DNA of 33,304 nucleotides. Origin: Anaerolineales bacterium (GTDB lineage Bacteria; Chloroflexota; Anaerolineae; Anaerolineales; Villigracilaceae). The position numbers and the translations under genes were made by a program. Shown here one piece after another: positions 23,399-31,421 of the stretch. The notes beneath the pieces are model-generated. The model saw nothing but the letters and a program-made list of their open reading frames with translations, made no database searches and was not told where the DNA came from. How positions within the stretch are numbered: position 1 is the first letter of the stretch; every line of letters begins with the position of its first letter. The stretch is taken from contig JAHDWC010000010.1 of NCBI GenBank assembly GCA_023382575.1, positions 1-33,304 on the forward strand. Reading direction: 5' to 3'.

Positions 23399-25912
23399 TT
23401 ACCATGCCCACTTGGGATTGAAGCCGTCGATCTGCAAGTCGTTCACTTCCCCGGCTTCGATGTTCAATACTTGTAAACGAGACTCGAAAGGGAATGCTGC
23501 CAAAGAATACAACTCATACAGCAAATACTCTCCATCAGGTGACCAGTTCAAACTGCCATGCAAAGAGTCGATGTCATCTGTTAGGACATGGGCATTGCCG
23601 CCATCCACGTTCATGATCCAAATTTGGTCGCCGCGCGTCATGGACAGGTCACGCCGTATGACGGCGATTTGCGTTCCATCTGGCGACCAGGCTGCCAGCG
23701 TATTCTCAAACCCCTCACCCGGGCTGACGTTGATGAGGGTCTTCAATTCCATGTCGTACAAAAATAACTGCGTTACGAATTGATCGTGTTTGATGACCAC
23801 GTCTCGCAGCAGGATCATTTTGCTGTTGGGTGACCACATAGCCGCCGCGCCGAGAATGTTCTCGATGACGCGCGTTTCGCCGTTCTCAAGGTGATACAAA
23901 CGGATTCCTTCCGGTGTAGCATAGCTCAGCCATTCGCCGTTCGGTGACCAGCGTGGATTCCCACCGGGGATTTGCGCATCTTGAAATACAGGCTGCGCTT
24001 CACCTGTCGCCACAGCCACCCACCACAAGGTGGGCAAGCCGCTGCCAGTGCTGTCCAAGCTCAAATGTTCGTAGACGATGCGGCTGCCATCTGGCGACCA
24101 GACCATGCCCGAGCAAATTGCATCTACACAAGCGGATAATTTTTTACGGGTGAGCGTTTCCAAATCTGCGAGCCAGATCTCGTTCGAGGCGCTGTCATTT
24201 TGGATGATGTATGCCGCCAGTTTTTTGTCAGGCGAGACGATGAAATCTGCCACACTTTGGCTGCCGTCCGAAAGTATTTGCGAATTGTCTTTTGAATAAT
24301 CTGTGATGAACAAATGCTTGATGCGATTCTCGTCCTCGCGGAGATACAGGATTCGCGCATCGTTTATCGACGTTTGAGTTGGCAGCGTGACCGTGAGATT
24401 TTCCTGCGCTCGAACCACTGCGCCCCACGTCAGCCCGGCGCCGAGGATGAGGACGATGACGGCGGAGACCACTGGCAGGACGGGTGCGAAGCGATCCAAA
24501 AAGCCCATGCGGTCGAAGAGGCGGCGGCTATTGACCATCAGCAAACCGATGATGATCAAAATCACAGCGAGCCCCAGGCTGAAGGATAAGATCAAAGCCA
24601 AACCAAGCATGAGGCGGTTGATCGCAATCGCGACCAACAAGATGGCGATGGCATCCGGGCAGGGGACAAGTCCGCCGCTGATGCCGAGAGCGATGAGCGA
24701 ACGCCAGGTGATGGTTTCAGGTACATCGTGCGAGTGCATTTTTCCGTCGCCATGGTGATGCATGCCAGGTATGGCGGTTTGAATTTTGACCGCGCTGACA
24801 GGTTTTTTATTTGCCGTGATTGGCGTTAGCGATACACGCTTGGGCTGCGGTTGGGTGGGCTTTCTGGATTTCTGCCAAAATAAAAATCGCTGCCAGAGGA
24901 GATAGGCGCCGAGTCCCAGAATCAGTGCGCCAGAGAGGATTTCGAGAAATGGAAAGATAGTCGTCGGCAGAATGTATTGCGAGGCTGCCAATGTGATGAT
25001 GCCAAGCAAAAAGACCGAGCCGGTATGCGTCAGCGTGACGACTGTGCCGAGGACAATGGCGTGCCAGGAAGTGCCGCGCGAGCCGACGAGGTAGGCTGCG
25101 ACAACCGTCTTCCCGTGACCGGGAGTCAGCGCGTGGAGTGCGCCCAACGCCAACGCGATGACAAGGGCGATGACGTAAAACGTAAGGGAAAGCTCTTCGT
25201 TGCGGACAAGGTCGAGCAGAATTTCCTGTGGCGAACGCTCTGATAGTTCGGGGACAACTTGCTCGGCGGTTTCAGTGACGACATCCTTTTCCTGACCGAA
25301 TGGCAGGGCGGGCGCGCCACTATCCCATGTGGTGAGCAGACGGCTCTGGTCTTCAATGGAGGCGGGATTGCGGATGTGGTCGATGATGAGGATATGACTC
25401 TTTTGAGATGGAAAGAGGAAAGCAGTCCCGTTCATGGCGTTGAGATAAAACCAATTGATGGATTTCGCCGTTTCCAATGTGTTTTCGATGATGATACGTT
25501 CGGCGTTGTCTGCGCTTTGATTCAACGCGGCGGAATATTGAAAGGTGATGAACTCCTCGCCGGACTGAAACATGTTCAATGTGGAAGGCAATTGGGTCGA
25601 GACAACTGTCAACAGGAGAGGTTTGTCGTCGAGGCTGACGGTCAACTGGTCGAGGCGCGAGGCGCTCCAGGCTTGGGCTTCGTCGTCGCTGACGGTACCA
25701 TCTTGATTCGCATCCATTTCATTCCAGATGAAGTTGACCAGAAGCGGGCCGGGCTTGATCTGCCATTCGACCTGCATCTCTGTTTGTGAAAGGGTCACTG
25801 TGATGGTGTGTGCGTACAAGTCCGCGGGGTGGGCGTGGACGGTTTGCATGGGCAGGCTAAGAGACACTAGCAAAAGTAGTGTCAGGAGGGCGATATGATG
25901 TTGTCTTTTCAT
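23399..25912 (-). CDS. NicO-family metal permease fused to EF-hand-like ectodomain and C-terminal beta-propeller
   Basis: 837 residues from the ATG at 25912 (ATGA overlap with the previous stop). Order of parts: signal peptide ending VHA (25-27); extracytoplasmic domain about 28-240 with a canonical EF-hand loop at 67-78 (ligands D67, N69, D71, T73, S75, E78); membrane part about 243-500 with the NicO/RcnA motif GALHALTPGHGKT (257-269), a His-rich loop MHHHGDGKMHSHD (384-396) and GGLVPCPDA (413-421); then a TolB-like propeller from about 515, with repeated WSPDG/WSPNG motifs. NicO proteins move Ni, Co or other divalent metals. A propeller on such a permease is unusual. A longer upstream start is rejected because it reads through the neighbouring gene. 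Confidence 0.88.
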   Translation of the reverse strand: MKRQHHIALLTLLLLVSLSLPMQTVHAHPADLYAHTITVTLSQTEMQVEWQIKPGPLLVNFIWNEMDANQDGTVSDDEAQAWSASRLDQLTVSLDDKPLLLTVVSTQLPSTLNMFQSGEEFITFQYSAALNQSADNAERIIIENTLETAKSINWFYLNAMNGTAFLFPSQKSHILIIDHIRNPASIEDQSRLLTTWDSGAPALPFGQEKDVVTETAEQVVPELSERSPQEILLDLVRNEELSLTFYVIALVIALALGALHALTPGHGKTVVAAYLVGSRGTSWHAIVLGTVVTLTHTGSVFLLGIITLAASQYILPTTIFPFLEILSGALILGLGAYLLWQRFLFWQKSRKPTQPQPKRVSLTPITANKKPVSAVKIQTAIPGMHHHGDGKMHSHDVPETITWRSLIALGISGGLVPCPDAIAILLVAIAINRLMLGLALILSFSLGLAVILIIIGLLMVNSRRLFDRMGFLDRFAPVLPVVSAVIVLILGAGLTWGAVVRAQENLTVTLPTQTSINDARILYLREDENRIKHLFITDYSKDNSQILSDGSQSVADFIVSPDKKLAAYIIQNDSASNEIWLADLETLTRKKLSACVDAICSGMVWSPDGSRIVYEHLSLDSTGSGLPTLWWVAVATGEAQPVFQDAQIPGGNPRWSPNGEWLSYATPEGIRLYHLENGETRVIENILGAAAMWSPNSKMILLRDVVIKHDQFVTQLFLYDMELKTLINVSPGEGFENTLAAWSPDGTQIAVIRRDLSMTRGDQIWIMNVDGGNAHVLTDDIDSLHGSLNWSPDGEYLLYELYSLAAFPFESRLQVLNIEAGEVNDLQIDGFNPKWAW

Positions 25913-27273
25913 GGCAGCCATTGTGGCATGAAACCTTCGATCAGGAATTTGGATTCTCCCATACCACTTTGCCAAATGCCGATCTCGGGTTTGTATTCTC
26001 CGCGTAGTTTGAATTGTTGAAAGAGCAGGGCTTCTCCCCATGGGTCCCATTGAGGTGAATTGTAATAGGTGTAATCGGGGTCGTCCGCGATGACGATGCC
26101 ATCCAACAGTCCGGGATTGAAGACCCACAATACCTGGGTGGGTTGGTCTTCGCTGGCGCGAAAACTTAAGACGGCGCGATCTTCGCGCGAAGACCACGAC
26201 AATGCATAGTAAAAATAATCGCGCGTATCCTTTTCGCCGACGAGGGTGATGGTTTCGTTGATGGACAGGTCAGCCAGACGAACCTGCGTGCGAATCCCCG
26301 CTTCCTTTTGCTCGACCGTAGTGTATACCATTTTAGTGGAATCGGGCGACCAGGCGATGGGTCCGCCGGTGTTCGAGGAGAAGAGATATTGCTCTCCGGT
26401 TTGGAAATCAATCAGGTTGATGGTATCTGCCAACCCGTCGAATGAAGCGAGTTTATTCGAATCAGGTGACCAGACAGGGTTGTATCCCAAAACTTGCTGA
26501 TCTTCGTACACGGGTCCATCCTGACCGTTGACCATGTCCACGACCCAGATGCGTGGTGACCCGAATGGAAAATCTGGCGTGGGTCCGGCTGCTTCGCGCG
26601 AATAGGCGATGCGCGTTCCATCTGGTGAGACAGAGGGCGTAGTGCAGCGGTCAACTCCGCAATCGAGCAGCACAGAAGCATCACCGCCATTGCGGCTGAC
26701 ACGCCACAGGTCGACGCCGCCCTGATCGTTTCTGGATGTGAAAATAACGAACTCGCCATCTTGCGACGCATCAAATGAAATGACCGAGAGGGTTTCGTCG
26801 GTGATGGGTTGCGGATCATTGCCATCTGCCGCCGCCGACCAAAGGATGTAGCGATCTTCCTGCAAACGCAAATAAACGATGCGCGGCTCACGGACGGTGA
26901 AATTCCACGTCTGCGCCTGTTTGACTTCACGTCCGCCGCTGGCGGTTTCGCCTGCTTCCACCAACAGACGATAGGTCACATTTCGTTGATAGGGCTGGAC
27001 TGGCGTAAAACGCAGGGTGTAGGTATCTGTCCATTCGAGATAGCCATCGTGGACAGGGTCAATGGAGATGAGCGAGGATGCCATTTCTGAATCGAAGGCT
27101 TCAGAAAACGTGAAGGTGATGGTTTGATAGGGACCGACAATACCATCTTCGGGCAAATCCACGCGCACGCGGACGCCTGCCTGTTCTCCGATAAAGATGA
27201 CAACTCCAATGAGTGTGGCAATGACAAGCAGGAGACCGACAGCAGCAGTATCGAAAGAGAGGCGTAATTTCAT
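25909..27273 (-). CDS. Membrane-anchored Ig-like plus TolB-like beta-propeller protein
   Basis: 454 residues from the ATG at 27273, which overlaps the previous stop by ATGA. One N-terminal helix (about 10-30) anchors an exported chain. An Ig-like domain follows (about 35-135; FTFSEAFDSEMASS, then a WTDTYTLRFTP strand pair) like the Big_5/SbsA-type domain. The rest is a six-bladed TolB-like propeller with motifs VSPDGTRIAY, WSPDSNKLASF and WSPDSTKMVY. Its end (EGFMPQWLP) resembles the end of the next protein (DGFNPKWAW), so the two propellers are probably paralogous. No enzyme residues seen. By context it is the partner of the metal permease; binding or sensing outside the cell is an inference. 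Confidence 0.85.
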   Translation of the reverse strand: MKLRLSFDTAAVGLLLVIATLIGVVIFIGEQAGVRVRVDLPEDGIVGPYQTITFTFSEAFDSEMASSLISIDPVHDGYLEWTDTYTLRFTPVQPYQRNVTYRLLVEAGETASGGREVKQAQTWNFTVREPRIVYLRLQEDRYILWSAAADGNDPQPITDETLSVISFDASQDGEFVIFTSRNDQGGVDLWRVSRNGGDASVLLDCGVDRCTTPSVSPDGTRIAYSREAAGPTPDFPFGSPRIWVVDMVNGQDGPVYEDQQVLGYNPVWSPDSNKLASFDGLADTINLIDFQTGEQYLFSSNTGGPIAWSPDSTKMVYTTVEQKEAGIRTQVRLADLSINETITLVGEKDTRDYFYYALSWSSREDRAVLSFRASEDQPTQVLWVFNPGLLDGIVIADDPDYTYYNSPQWDPWGEALLFQQFKLRGEYKPEIGIWQSGMGESKFLIEGFMPQWLP

Positions 27274-28025
27274 GGGAATAAATATGGTTGATCTGGCGCG
27301 GGGACGCTTTGCACCGATTCCGCGACGATCATCGGCACACGGTTTCCATCCAAAGTAATGGACTCGATGCTGCCTTTCACCAAGACCCATGAGTCTTGTT
27401 CAAGTGTCAGCGCTTCACCCCATTGTACGGGCATGGCAATGGCGAAACCGTCTGCGGCGCAGCATGAGACGACAAAACGGCTGACATAGAATTGATCCGC
27501 TTCGAGGTCGTCGTTGAAGTAGACGAAGCCCACCACAGAGGCGCTCTGCCCGACAAATTGAGTGACATCCTCTTCAAAGTTGAAGAGTTTCAACCAGTCC
27601 AGAATGTTGCGTTCTTCTGATTCAGTTTCGAAGATGCGCGCGGACGAATCCGAACTGATGAGCGGGGCGCTGGTGCTGAATCCCTTGGTGGAGAATGCCG
27701 CCGAGTCGAGTGGACGTGCAGGGATCAAAATGCCAATTGCCAGCGGCACTAGCATGACCCATAGATTTCCAGAAGCGGGCGCATGTTCATGCTCATGATG
27801 ATGGTCATGATCGTGGTCTTCCTGTTCCTGTTTGCGAGATCGGCGAATGTCTGTGAAAACCGTTTGCGCGAGCACGGCGAGAAAGACAATGCCAAAGATC
27901 GTCAACGGAACGAAGCGCGCGTTGATGTACCAGGTCAACTGACCATTGGCGGCTTTGGCGGCAAAGAAGATGCTCAGTCCGAGCAATAACAATCCTTGAA
28001 AAGAACGAATCATTCGTGTGGGCAT
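27270..28025 (-). CDS. YcgQ-family (TIGR03943) protein, partner of a YcgR permease
   Basis: 251 residues. Two N-terminal helices (about 10-28 and 38-56), a cytoplasmic or loop His/Asp/Glu-rich stretch at 66-81 (alternating HDHDHHHEHEH), a third helix (about 87-103), then a soluble domain with the conserved SCCAADGFAIAMPV motif. The twin cysteines and histidines suggest metal binding. The family is known mainly as a constant neighbour of YcgR/YraQ permeases and is usually annotated as a putative permease subunit of unknown role. The start has AGGTGA inside the end of the permease gene, 4 bases away, and the stop overlaps the next start. Confidence 0.88.
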   Translation of the reverse strand: MPTRMIRSFQGLLLLGLSIFFAAKAANGQLTWYINARFVPLTIFGIVFLAVLAQTVFTDIRRSRKQEQEDHDHDHHHEHEHAPASGNLWVMLVPLAIGILIPARPLDSAAFSTKGFSTSAPLISSDSSARIFETESEERNILDWLKLFNFEEDVTQFVGQSASVVGFVYFNDDLEADQFYVSRFVVSCCAADGFAIAMPVQWGEALTLEQDSWVLVKGSIESITLDGNRVPMIVAESVQSVPAPDQPYLFP

Positions 28026-28029
28026 GGCG

Positions 28030-29037
28030 TCACCTAACCAGATAGTTAAAAATCAAACCGGTCAACAAACTCATCATGAATGGAATGACGACGATGTAAA
28101 ACACTGCGCGTCGTTTGAAGACCTGCAAATACATCATCACGCTTTTGATGTCCACCATGGGCCCGAAGACGAGGAAGGAAAGGATCGAACCGAAACTAAA
28201 AGTGTTGACGAATCCCAGCGCGACGAACGAATCAACGGTTGAGCAAATGGAAAGCAGGATCGCAAGCAGCAGCATCACCAACACCGAGAGGATCGGTCCG
28301 CTGCCAACAGCCAGCAACGCCGATTGTGGGATGAACGTCTGCAAGCCGGCGGAGAGCATCGAGCCAAGGATGAGATAACGTCCCATATCGAAAAACTCGT
28401 CGACAGTGATGAGCAATGCCTTGCGAACTTTTTCGGTGGCGGAATCGCCAGCGACAGCATGGATGTGGTCATGCTCATGGTCTGATAGCACAGGTCGCAA
28501 GATGTTGCCCGCATCTTGCTCGACCGAGAAAATGAGTCCCACCACGACGGCGATCACCAAACTGACGGCGAAACGCCAGAAGAGCATCTGTCCCCACCCA
28601 AAGGCGGAAGCCGTGCTAAAAATGACGATGGGATTCAAAACCGGCGCCGCCAGCAAAAACGAAATACCTGCAGAAAGCGGCAATCCTTTTCTAAAGAGAC
28701 GGCGGGTGAGCGGCACGACACCGCATTCACAGACTGGGAAGAGCATGCCCATGAAAGCGCCGCTGACTGCCGCGGCAGCGGGTCGGTTTGAGACCCACTT
28801 ACTCATCTGGTCGCGGTCCACGAACACTTCCACGAGTCCCGATGCGAACGTGCCAAGGAGGAGATAGGGCACAGCTTCTACAAAGATGCCGAGGAAGACC
28901 GTCGCGAAGACGTTCAAACGATCCCATAACCAGGTGAAGAACCCGGCAGGGATCATGCTGGAGGCGACAAGGACGAGAACGCCCAGGGCGATGACGATGA
29001 TCAAATTGCGCGGAAGACGATTGACAGTAGTTTGCAC
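28030..29037 (-). CDS. YcgR/YraQ-type (ArsP-like) permease
   Basis: 335 residues with about eight helices in two repeats and a central loop near residue 200 rich in His and Asp (DHEHDHIHA). The family signature FPVCECGVVPLTRRL has paired cysteines in a membrane segment; relatives include ArsP, which exports organoarsenicals, and the uncharacterised YraQ/YcgR proteins. The start codon is GTG, with TATAAT 6 bases upstream and no Shine-Dalgarno. It is the first gene of the four-gene metal operon. Substrate uncertain: the position beside zur-znu and the histidines favour a divalent metal. Confidence 0.9.
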   Translation of the reverse strand: MQTTVNRLPRNLIIVIALGVLVLVASSMIPAGFFTWLWDRLNVFATVFLGIFVEAVPYLLLGTFASGLVEVFVDRDQMSKWVSNRPAAAAVSGAFMGMLFPVCECGVVPLTRRLFRKGLPLSAGISFLLAAPVLNPIVIFSTASAFGWGQMLFWRFAVSLVIAVVVGLIFSVEQDAGNILRPVLSDHEHDHIHAVAGDSATEKVRKALLITVDEFFDMGRYLILGSMLSAGLQTFIPQSALLAVGSGPILSVLVMLLLAILLSICSTVDSFVALGFVNTFSFGSILSFLVFGPMVDIKSVMMYLQVFKRRAVFYIVVIPFMMSLLTGLIFNYLVR

Positions 29038-29043
29038 GCGATG

Positions 29044-29049
29044 ATTATA
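29044..29049 (-). promoter_or_regulatory. -10-like hexamer of the permease operon
   Basis: Minus strand TATAAT, 6 bases upstream of the GTG start at 29037. No -35 of good quality is visible. It suggests a leaderless message. Confidence 0.45.
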
Positions 29050-29075
29050 ACCACGAAAGATTTCCCCGTTTCCAA

Positions 29076-29110
29076 AATAAAAAGACTCTAAAGTTGGCTT
29101 TAGAGTCTTT
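29076..29110 (-). terminator. Intrinsic terminator of the rhodanese gene
   Basis: AAAGACTCTAAA (29081-29092) pairs with TTTAGAGTCTTT (29099-29110) around 6 bases. The minus strand continues TTTTTATTTTGG. It is 5 bases after the stop codon. Confidence 0.85.
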
Positions 29111-29115
29111 GCCTG

Positions 29116-29589
29116 TTATTGCGGCGCGCCTTCGATTGGATATCCTTTGGCATACCATTCGCTTAATCCGCCTGCCATGCTGGTGGCGGTGAAGCCTGCA
29201 TTGAGGAGGATGTCGCGTCCTTGCTGGCTGCGGTTGCCGGAACGACAAACGACCAGAATTTCGCGGTCTTTGGGGAGTTCGCTCAAACGCGCGGGAAGTT
29301 GATCCAACGGAATGAGCGTGGTGTTCGGTGCATGATACTCGTCCCATTCTTCCTGTGTGCGGACATCCAAAACGAAGACGCCATCCTGATACATTTGATA
29401 GGCTTCGTCCACGTTGACCTCACGCGCTAGTGCGGAAGTTGTTCCACCACCGCTGCCGCTGGCGATCAAGTAAACGAGCAAGGCGACAAATGCCAGTATC
29501 GCCAACTGGACGGCGGGGCGCCTCAGAAACGCGGAGAGTCCGCTGCGGGTGTTGAGATTGTTCTTTCTACTGCTTTTTCTTCGAGACAT
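29116..29589 (-). CDS. Membrane-anchored rhodanese-like protein
   Basis: 157 residues. A basic start (MSRRKSSRKNN) is followed by one hydrophobic helix (about 26-44), then a single rhodanese domain (about 57-155) outside the membrane. The active loop is C115-R-S-G-N-R, with the catalytic cysteine that carries persulfide, and FVLDVRTQEEWDEYHAPN is the usual N-terminal motif. It could transfer sulfur or act in redox signalling. It lies 64 bases after the STAS gene and ends in a terminator, so it closes the ferric-reductase-STAS unit. AGAGGA precedes the start. Confidence 0.92.
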   Translation of the reverse strand: MSRRKSSRKNNLNTRSGLSAFLRRPAVQLAILAFVALLVYLIASGSGGGTTSALAREVNVDEAYQMYQDGVFVLDVRTQEEWDEYHAPNTTLIPLDQLPARLSELPKDREILVVCRSGNRSQQGRDILLNAGFTATSMAGGLSEWYAKGYPIEGAPQ

Positions 29590-29653
29590 GCTATCCTCTG
29601 ATTGATATGATGAGTTGCATCATTAGATGCGCAACACAGATGAAAGTTGCAGG

Positions 29654-30064
29654 TCAGGGAGCAGGAAATGAGTTCAACGCGCTTTCCAAGTTTGGAAATA
29701 CTTCGAGGAATTGGGTCAACCCGACCACATCCAACACTTGGGCAACAGCAGCTTGCGGATTAAGCAATTTGACATGGTCGCGAGCGGGAGCATCCTGTTT
29801 GGGGTTGATGGCACGAAAGCTTGGACGGCTGCCATCTTTGAGGTTGACGGATTGTCCGGTAAAGATGCGAACCACCGTGTGAAGCGCCATCAGCCCGGCA
29901 CTGCTCACGTAGGGGACCTTTTCCAAATCCAGCAGGAGGCTGCGCGCGCCATCATCGTATGCCTGCTGTGCTTTGTCGATGACGGTGGTGTAGGTGGATG
30001 AGTCGATATCTCCCAAAAGGTGCATGACCATGACGCTTCCATGTTGCGAAAAAGAAATTTGCAT
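29654..30064 (-). CDS. STAS-domain protein (anti-sigma-factor-antagonist-like), copy A
   Basis: 136 residues from the ATG at 30064 with AGGAGC upstream; the longer in-frame start lies within the reductase gene. The STAS core shows DLEKVPYVSSAGLMALH, where the second serine (SSAGL) is the site phosphorylated in SpoIIAA-like antagonists. An insertion of about 25 residues follows the second helix before the HVKLLNP strand. It is similar to copy B at 31422-31835, including that insertion. It follows the ferric-reductase-like gene by 13 bases. No partner kinase or sigma factor is nearby. Confidence 0.88.
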   Translation of the reverse strand: MQISFSQHGSVMVMHLLGDIDSSTYTTVIDKAQQAYDDGARSLLLDLEKVPYVSSAGLMALHTVVRIFTGQSVNLKDGSRPSFRAINPKQDAPARDHVKLLNPQAAVAQVLDVVGLTQFLEVFPNLESALNSFPAP

Positions 30065-30077
30065 TCTATGCTCCTGA

Positions 30078-31355
30078 TTATCTGAAGTTGAACTCTTCGT
30101 AGTGGATGTTATCTTGGGGGATCCCCGCTTCCACGAATTTCTTTTCAAATGCCTGCACCATCGGCAGGGGTCCACACATGTAGACGTGATGCCCACTGAC
30201 ATCCCCGCCCGCGTTCTTGACGATCTCGTCCACAGTTAATGATCCATGCACAGACGAGAAACGGATATTTGCCTTCAGTTTTGGATTCTGTTTGGCGATC
30301 TCGCGGATCTCGTCCGCGAAGACAGCTTCGTCTTCATGCCTCACCGTGTAATAGAAATCTACATGATGAGACAAGTCAGCTTTCAGGTCCCGCAGGAACG
30401 AGAGGAAAGGCGTGATGCCAATTCCACCTGCCACCCAGATTTGCTTCTGTCCGCCCGTTTTGTAATTGAACATCCCATATGCGCCTTCCACAAGCGCCTC
30501 AGTACCAGACTTCAAGTTTTGGAAAAGATGACGAGTGAAATCACCGCAGGCTTTGATGGTGATGCGCAGCACATCTTCATGCGGGGCACTGGCGATGGTG
30601 AAGGGATGCGACTCGTTCAGTGACTTGTCGCCCAGGAACTTGACGAACAGGAATTGCCCAGCGTGGGTGTGTTGGATGGGTTTGCCCTTGGGACGCAGCG
30701 CCACCTCGGTGGTGGAGTTGTTGGGATGTTTGATGGCTTCCACAACATAAGGCGAATGCTTTCCGAAAAACCCGCCAAGGAATTCGGTGTACACGTAGGA
30801 AACCACGCCGATGATAAAGAAGATTTGCGTCCAGTTGATGGCGATGAAAGCGCTGAGCGCGTCAATGTTCAGCGCGTGCAGGTAACCGGCGATGAAGAAA
30901 ATCCCGATATAGCGATGGAGTTTCTTCCAACCTTCGTAGGTGCTGTTTGTTAATTTGTTCAAGAAAGGGATGCGCGGCGCAAGCGTCGGCAGGACGATGG
31001 CGACAATTCCCAAAAAGGCGATCATGGCGAGGTAATTCCCAAGCCGTAAATTGACCGTGGTGATGGGAACGACCAGCAAATGAACGAACATCAAAAGAAA
31101 AGCACTGGTGGATGTGCTGCGATGCGTCATGTACATTTTGTCCAACCCGCCGAAATAGGGCTCCGCCCATTTGGGGCGCGTGGACAAAAACAGGGAGAAC
31201 GACATCAACACCACCAGCAGCGAGCCGAGTACTTCGCCTGCATATGTGCGCAGGAAATCCTCCCGCCCGTCATTGATGGGTGGAAAAACCAGCCAGACGA
31301 CAACGGTCAAAATAACAAGAACAATAAAAACGATGTTTCCCAATTTATGCTTCAT
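30078..31355 (-). CDS. Ferric-reductase-like flavohaem transmembrane oxidoreductase
   Basis: 425 residues from the ATG at 31355 (AAGGTAG upstream); an earlier in-frame start is rejected because it falls in the terminator hairpin. Six or so helices fill about residues 5-195. Histidine pairs H78/H92 and H147/H160 are spaced 13-14 apart, as expected for two bis-His haems. The FAD motif is HPFTIASAP (250-258), the NAD(P) loop GGIGITPF (310-317), and CGPLPMV (395-401) closes the FNR-like domain. It should pass electrons from NAD(P)H across the membrane; the acceptor (ferric iron, other metals, oxygen) is unknown. STAS genes flank it on both sides. Confidence 0.92.
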   Translation of the reverse strand: MKHKLGNIVFIVLVILTVVVWLVFPPINDGREDFLRTYAGEVLGSLLVVLMSFSLFLSTRPKWAEPYFGGLDKMYMTHRSTSTSAFLLMFVHLLVVPITTVNLRLGNYLAMIAFLGIVAIVLPTLAPRIPFLNKLTNSTYEGWKKLHRYIGIFFIAGYLHALNIDALSAFIAINWTQIFFIIGVVSYVYTEFLGGFFGKHSPYVVEAIKHPNNSTTEVALRPKGKPIQHTHAGQFLFVKFLGDKSLNESHPFTIASAPHEDVLRITIKACGDFTRHLFQNLKSGTEALVEGAYGMFNYKTGGQKQIWVAGGIGITPFLSFLRDLKADLSHHVDFYYTVRHEDEAVFADEIREIAKQNPKLKANIRFSSVHGSLTVDEIVKNAGGDVSGHHVYMCGPLPMVQAFEKKFVEAGIPQDNIHYEEFNFR

Positions 31356-31370
31356 ATCTGCTACCTTGTA

Positions 31371-31409
31371 AAAAATAAACAGACAGCGATGCATGCTTGC
31401 ATCGCTGTC
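31371..31409 (-). terminator. Intrinsic terminator between STAS copy B and the reductase
   Basis: GACAGCGATGCA (31382-31393) pairs perfectly with TGCATCGCTGTC (31398-31409) around TGCT. The minus strand continues TGTTTATTTTTT. It is 12 bases after the stop codon of STAS copy B. Confidence 0.78.
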
Positions 31410-31421
31410 CATTCGTGGTCA

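Noticed and set aside
25913-26197. 95-residue N-terminal extension of the NicO fusion
   Set aside because: It is antisense-like, low-quality sequence overlapping the upstream gene in another frame; the signal peptide starts at 25912.
27274-27390. 39-residue extension of the Ig-propeller protein
   Set aside because: It reads through the end of the YcgQ-like gene in another frame; the ATGA junction and membrane anchor fix the start at 27273.
30065-30202. Extension of STAS copy A into the reductase gene
   Set aside because: Arg/Ser/Cys-rich out-of-frame sequence; the start at 30064 has a Shine-Dalgarno and aligns with copy B.
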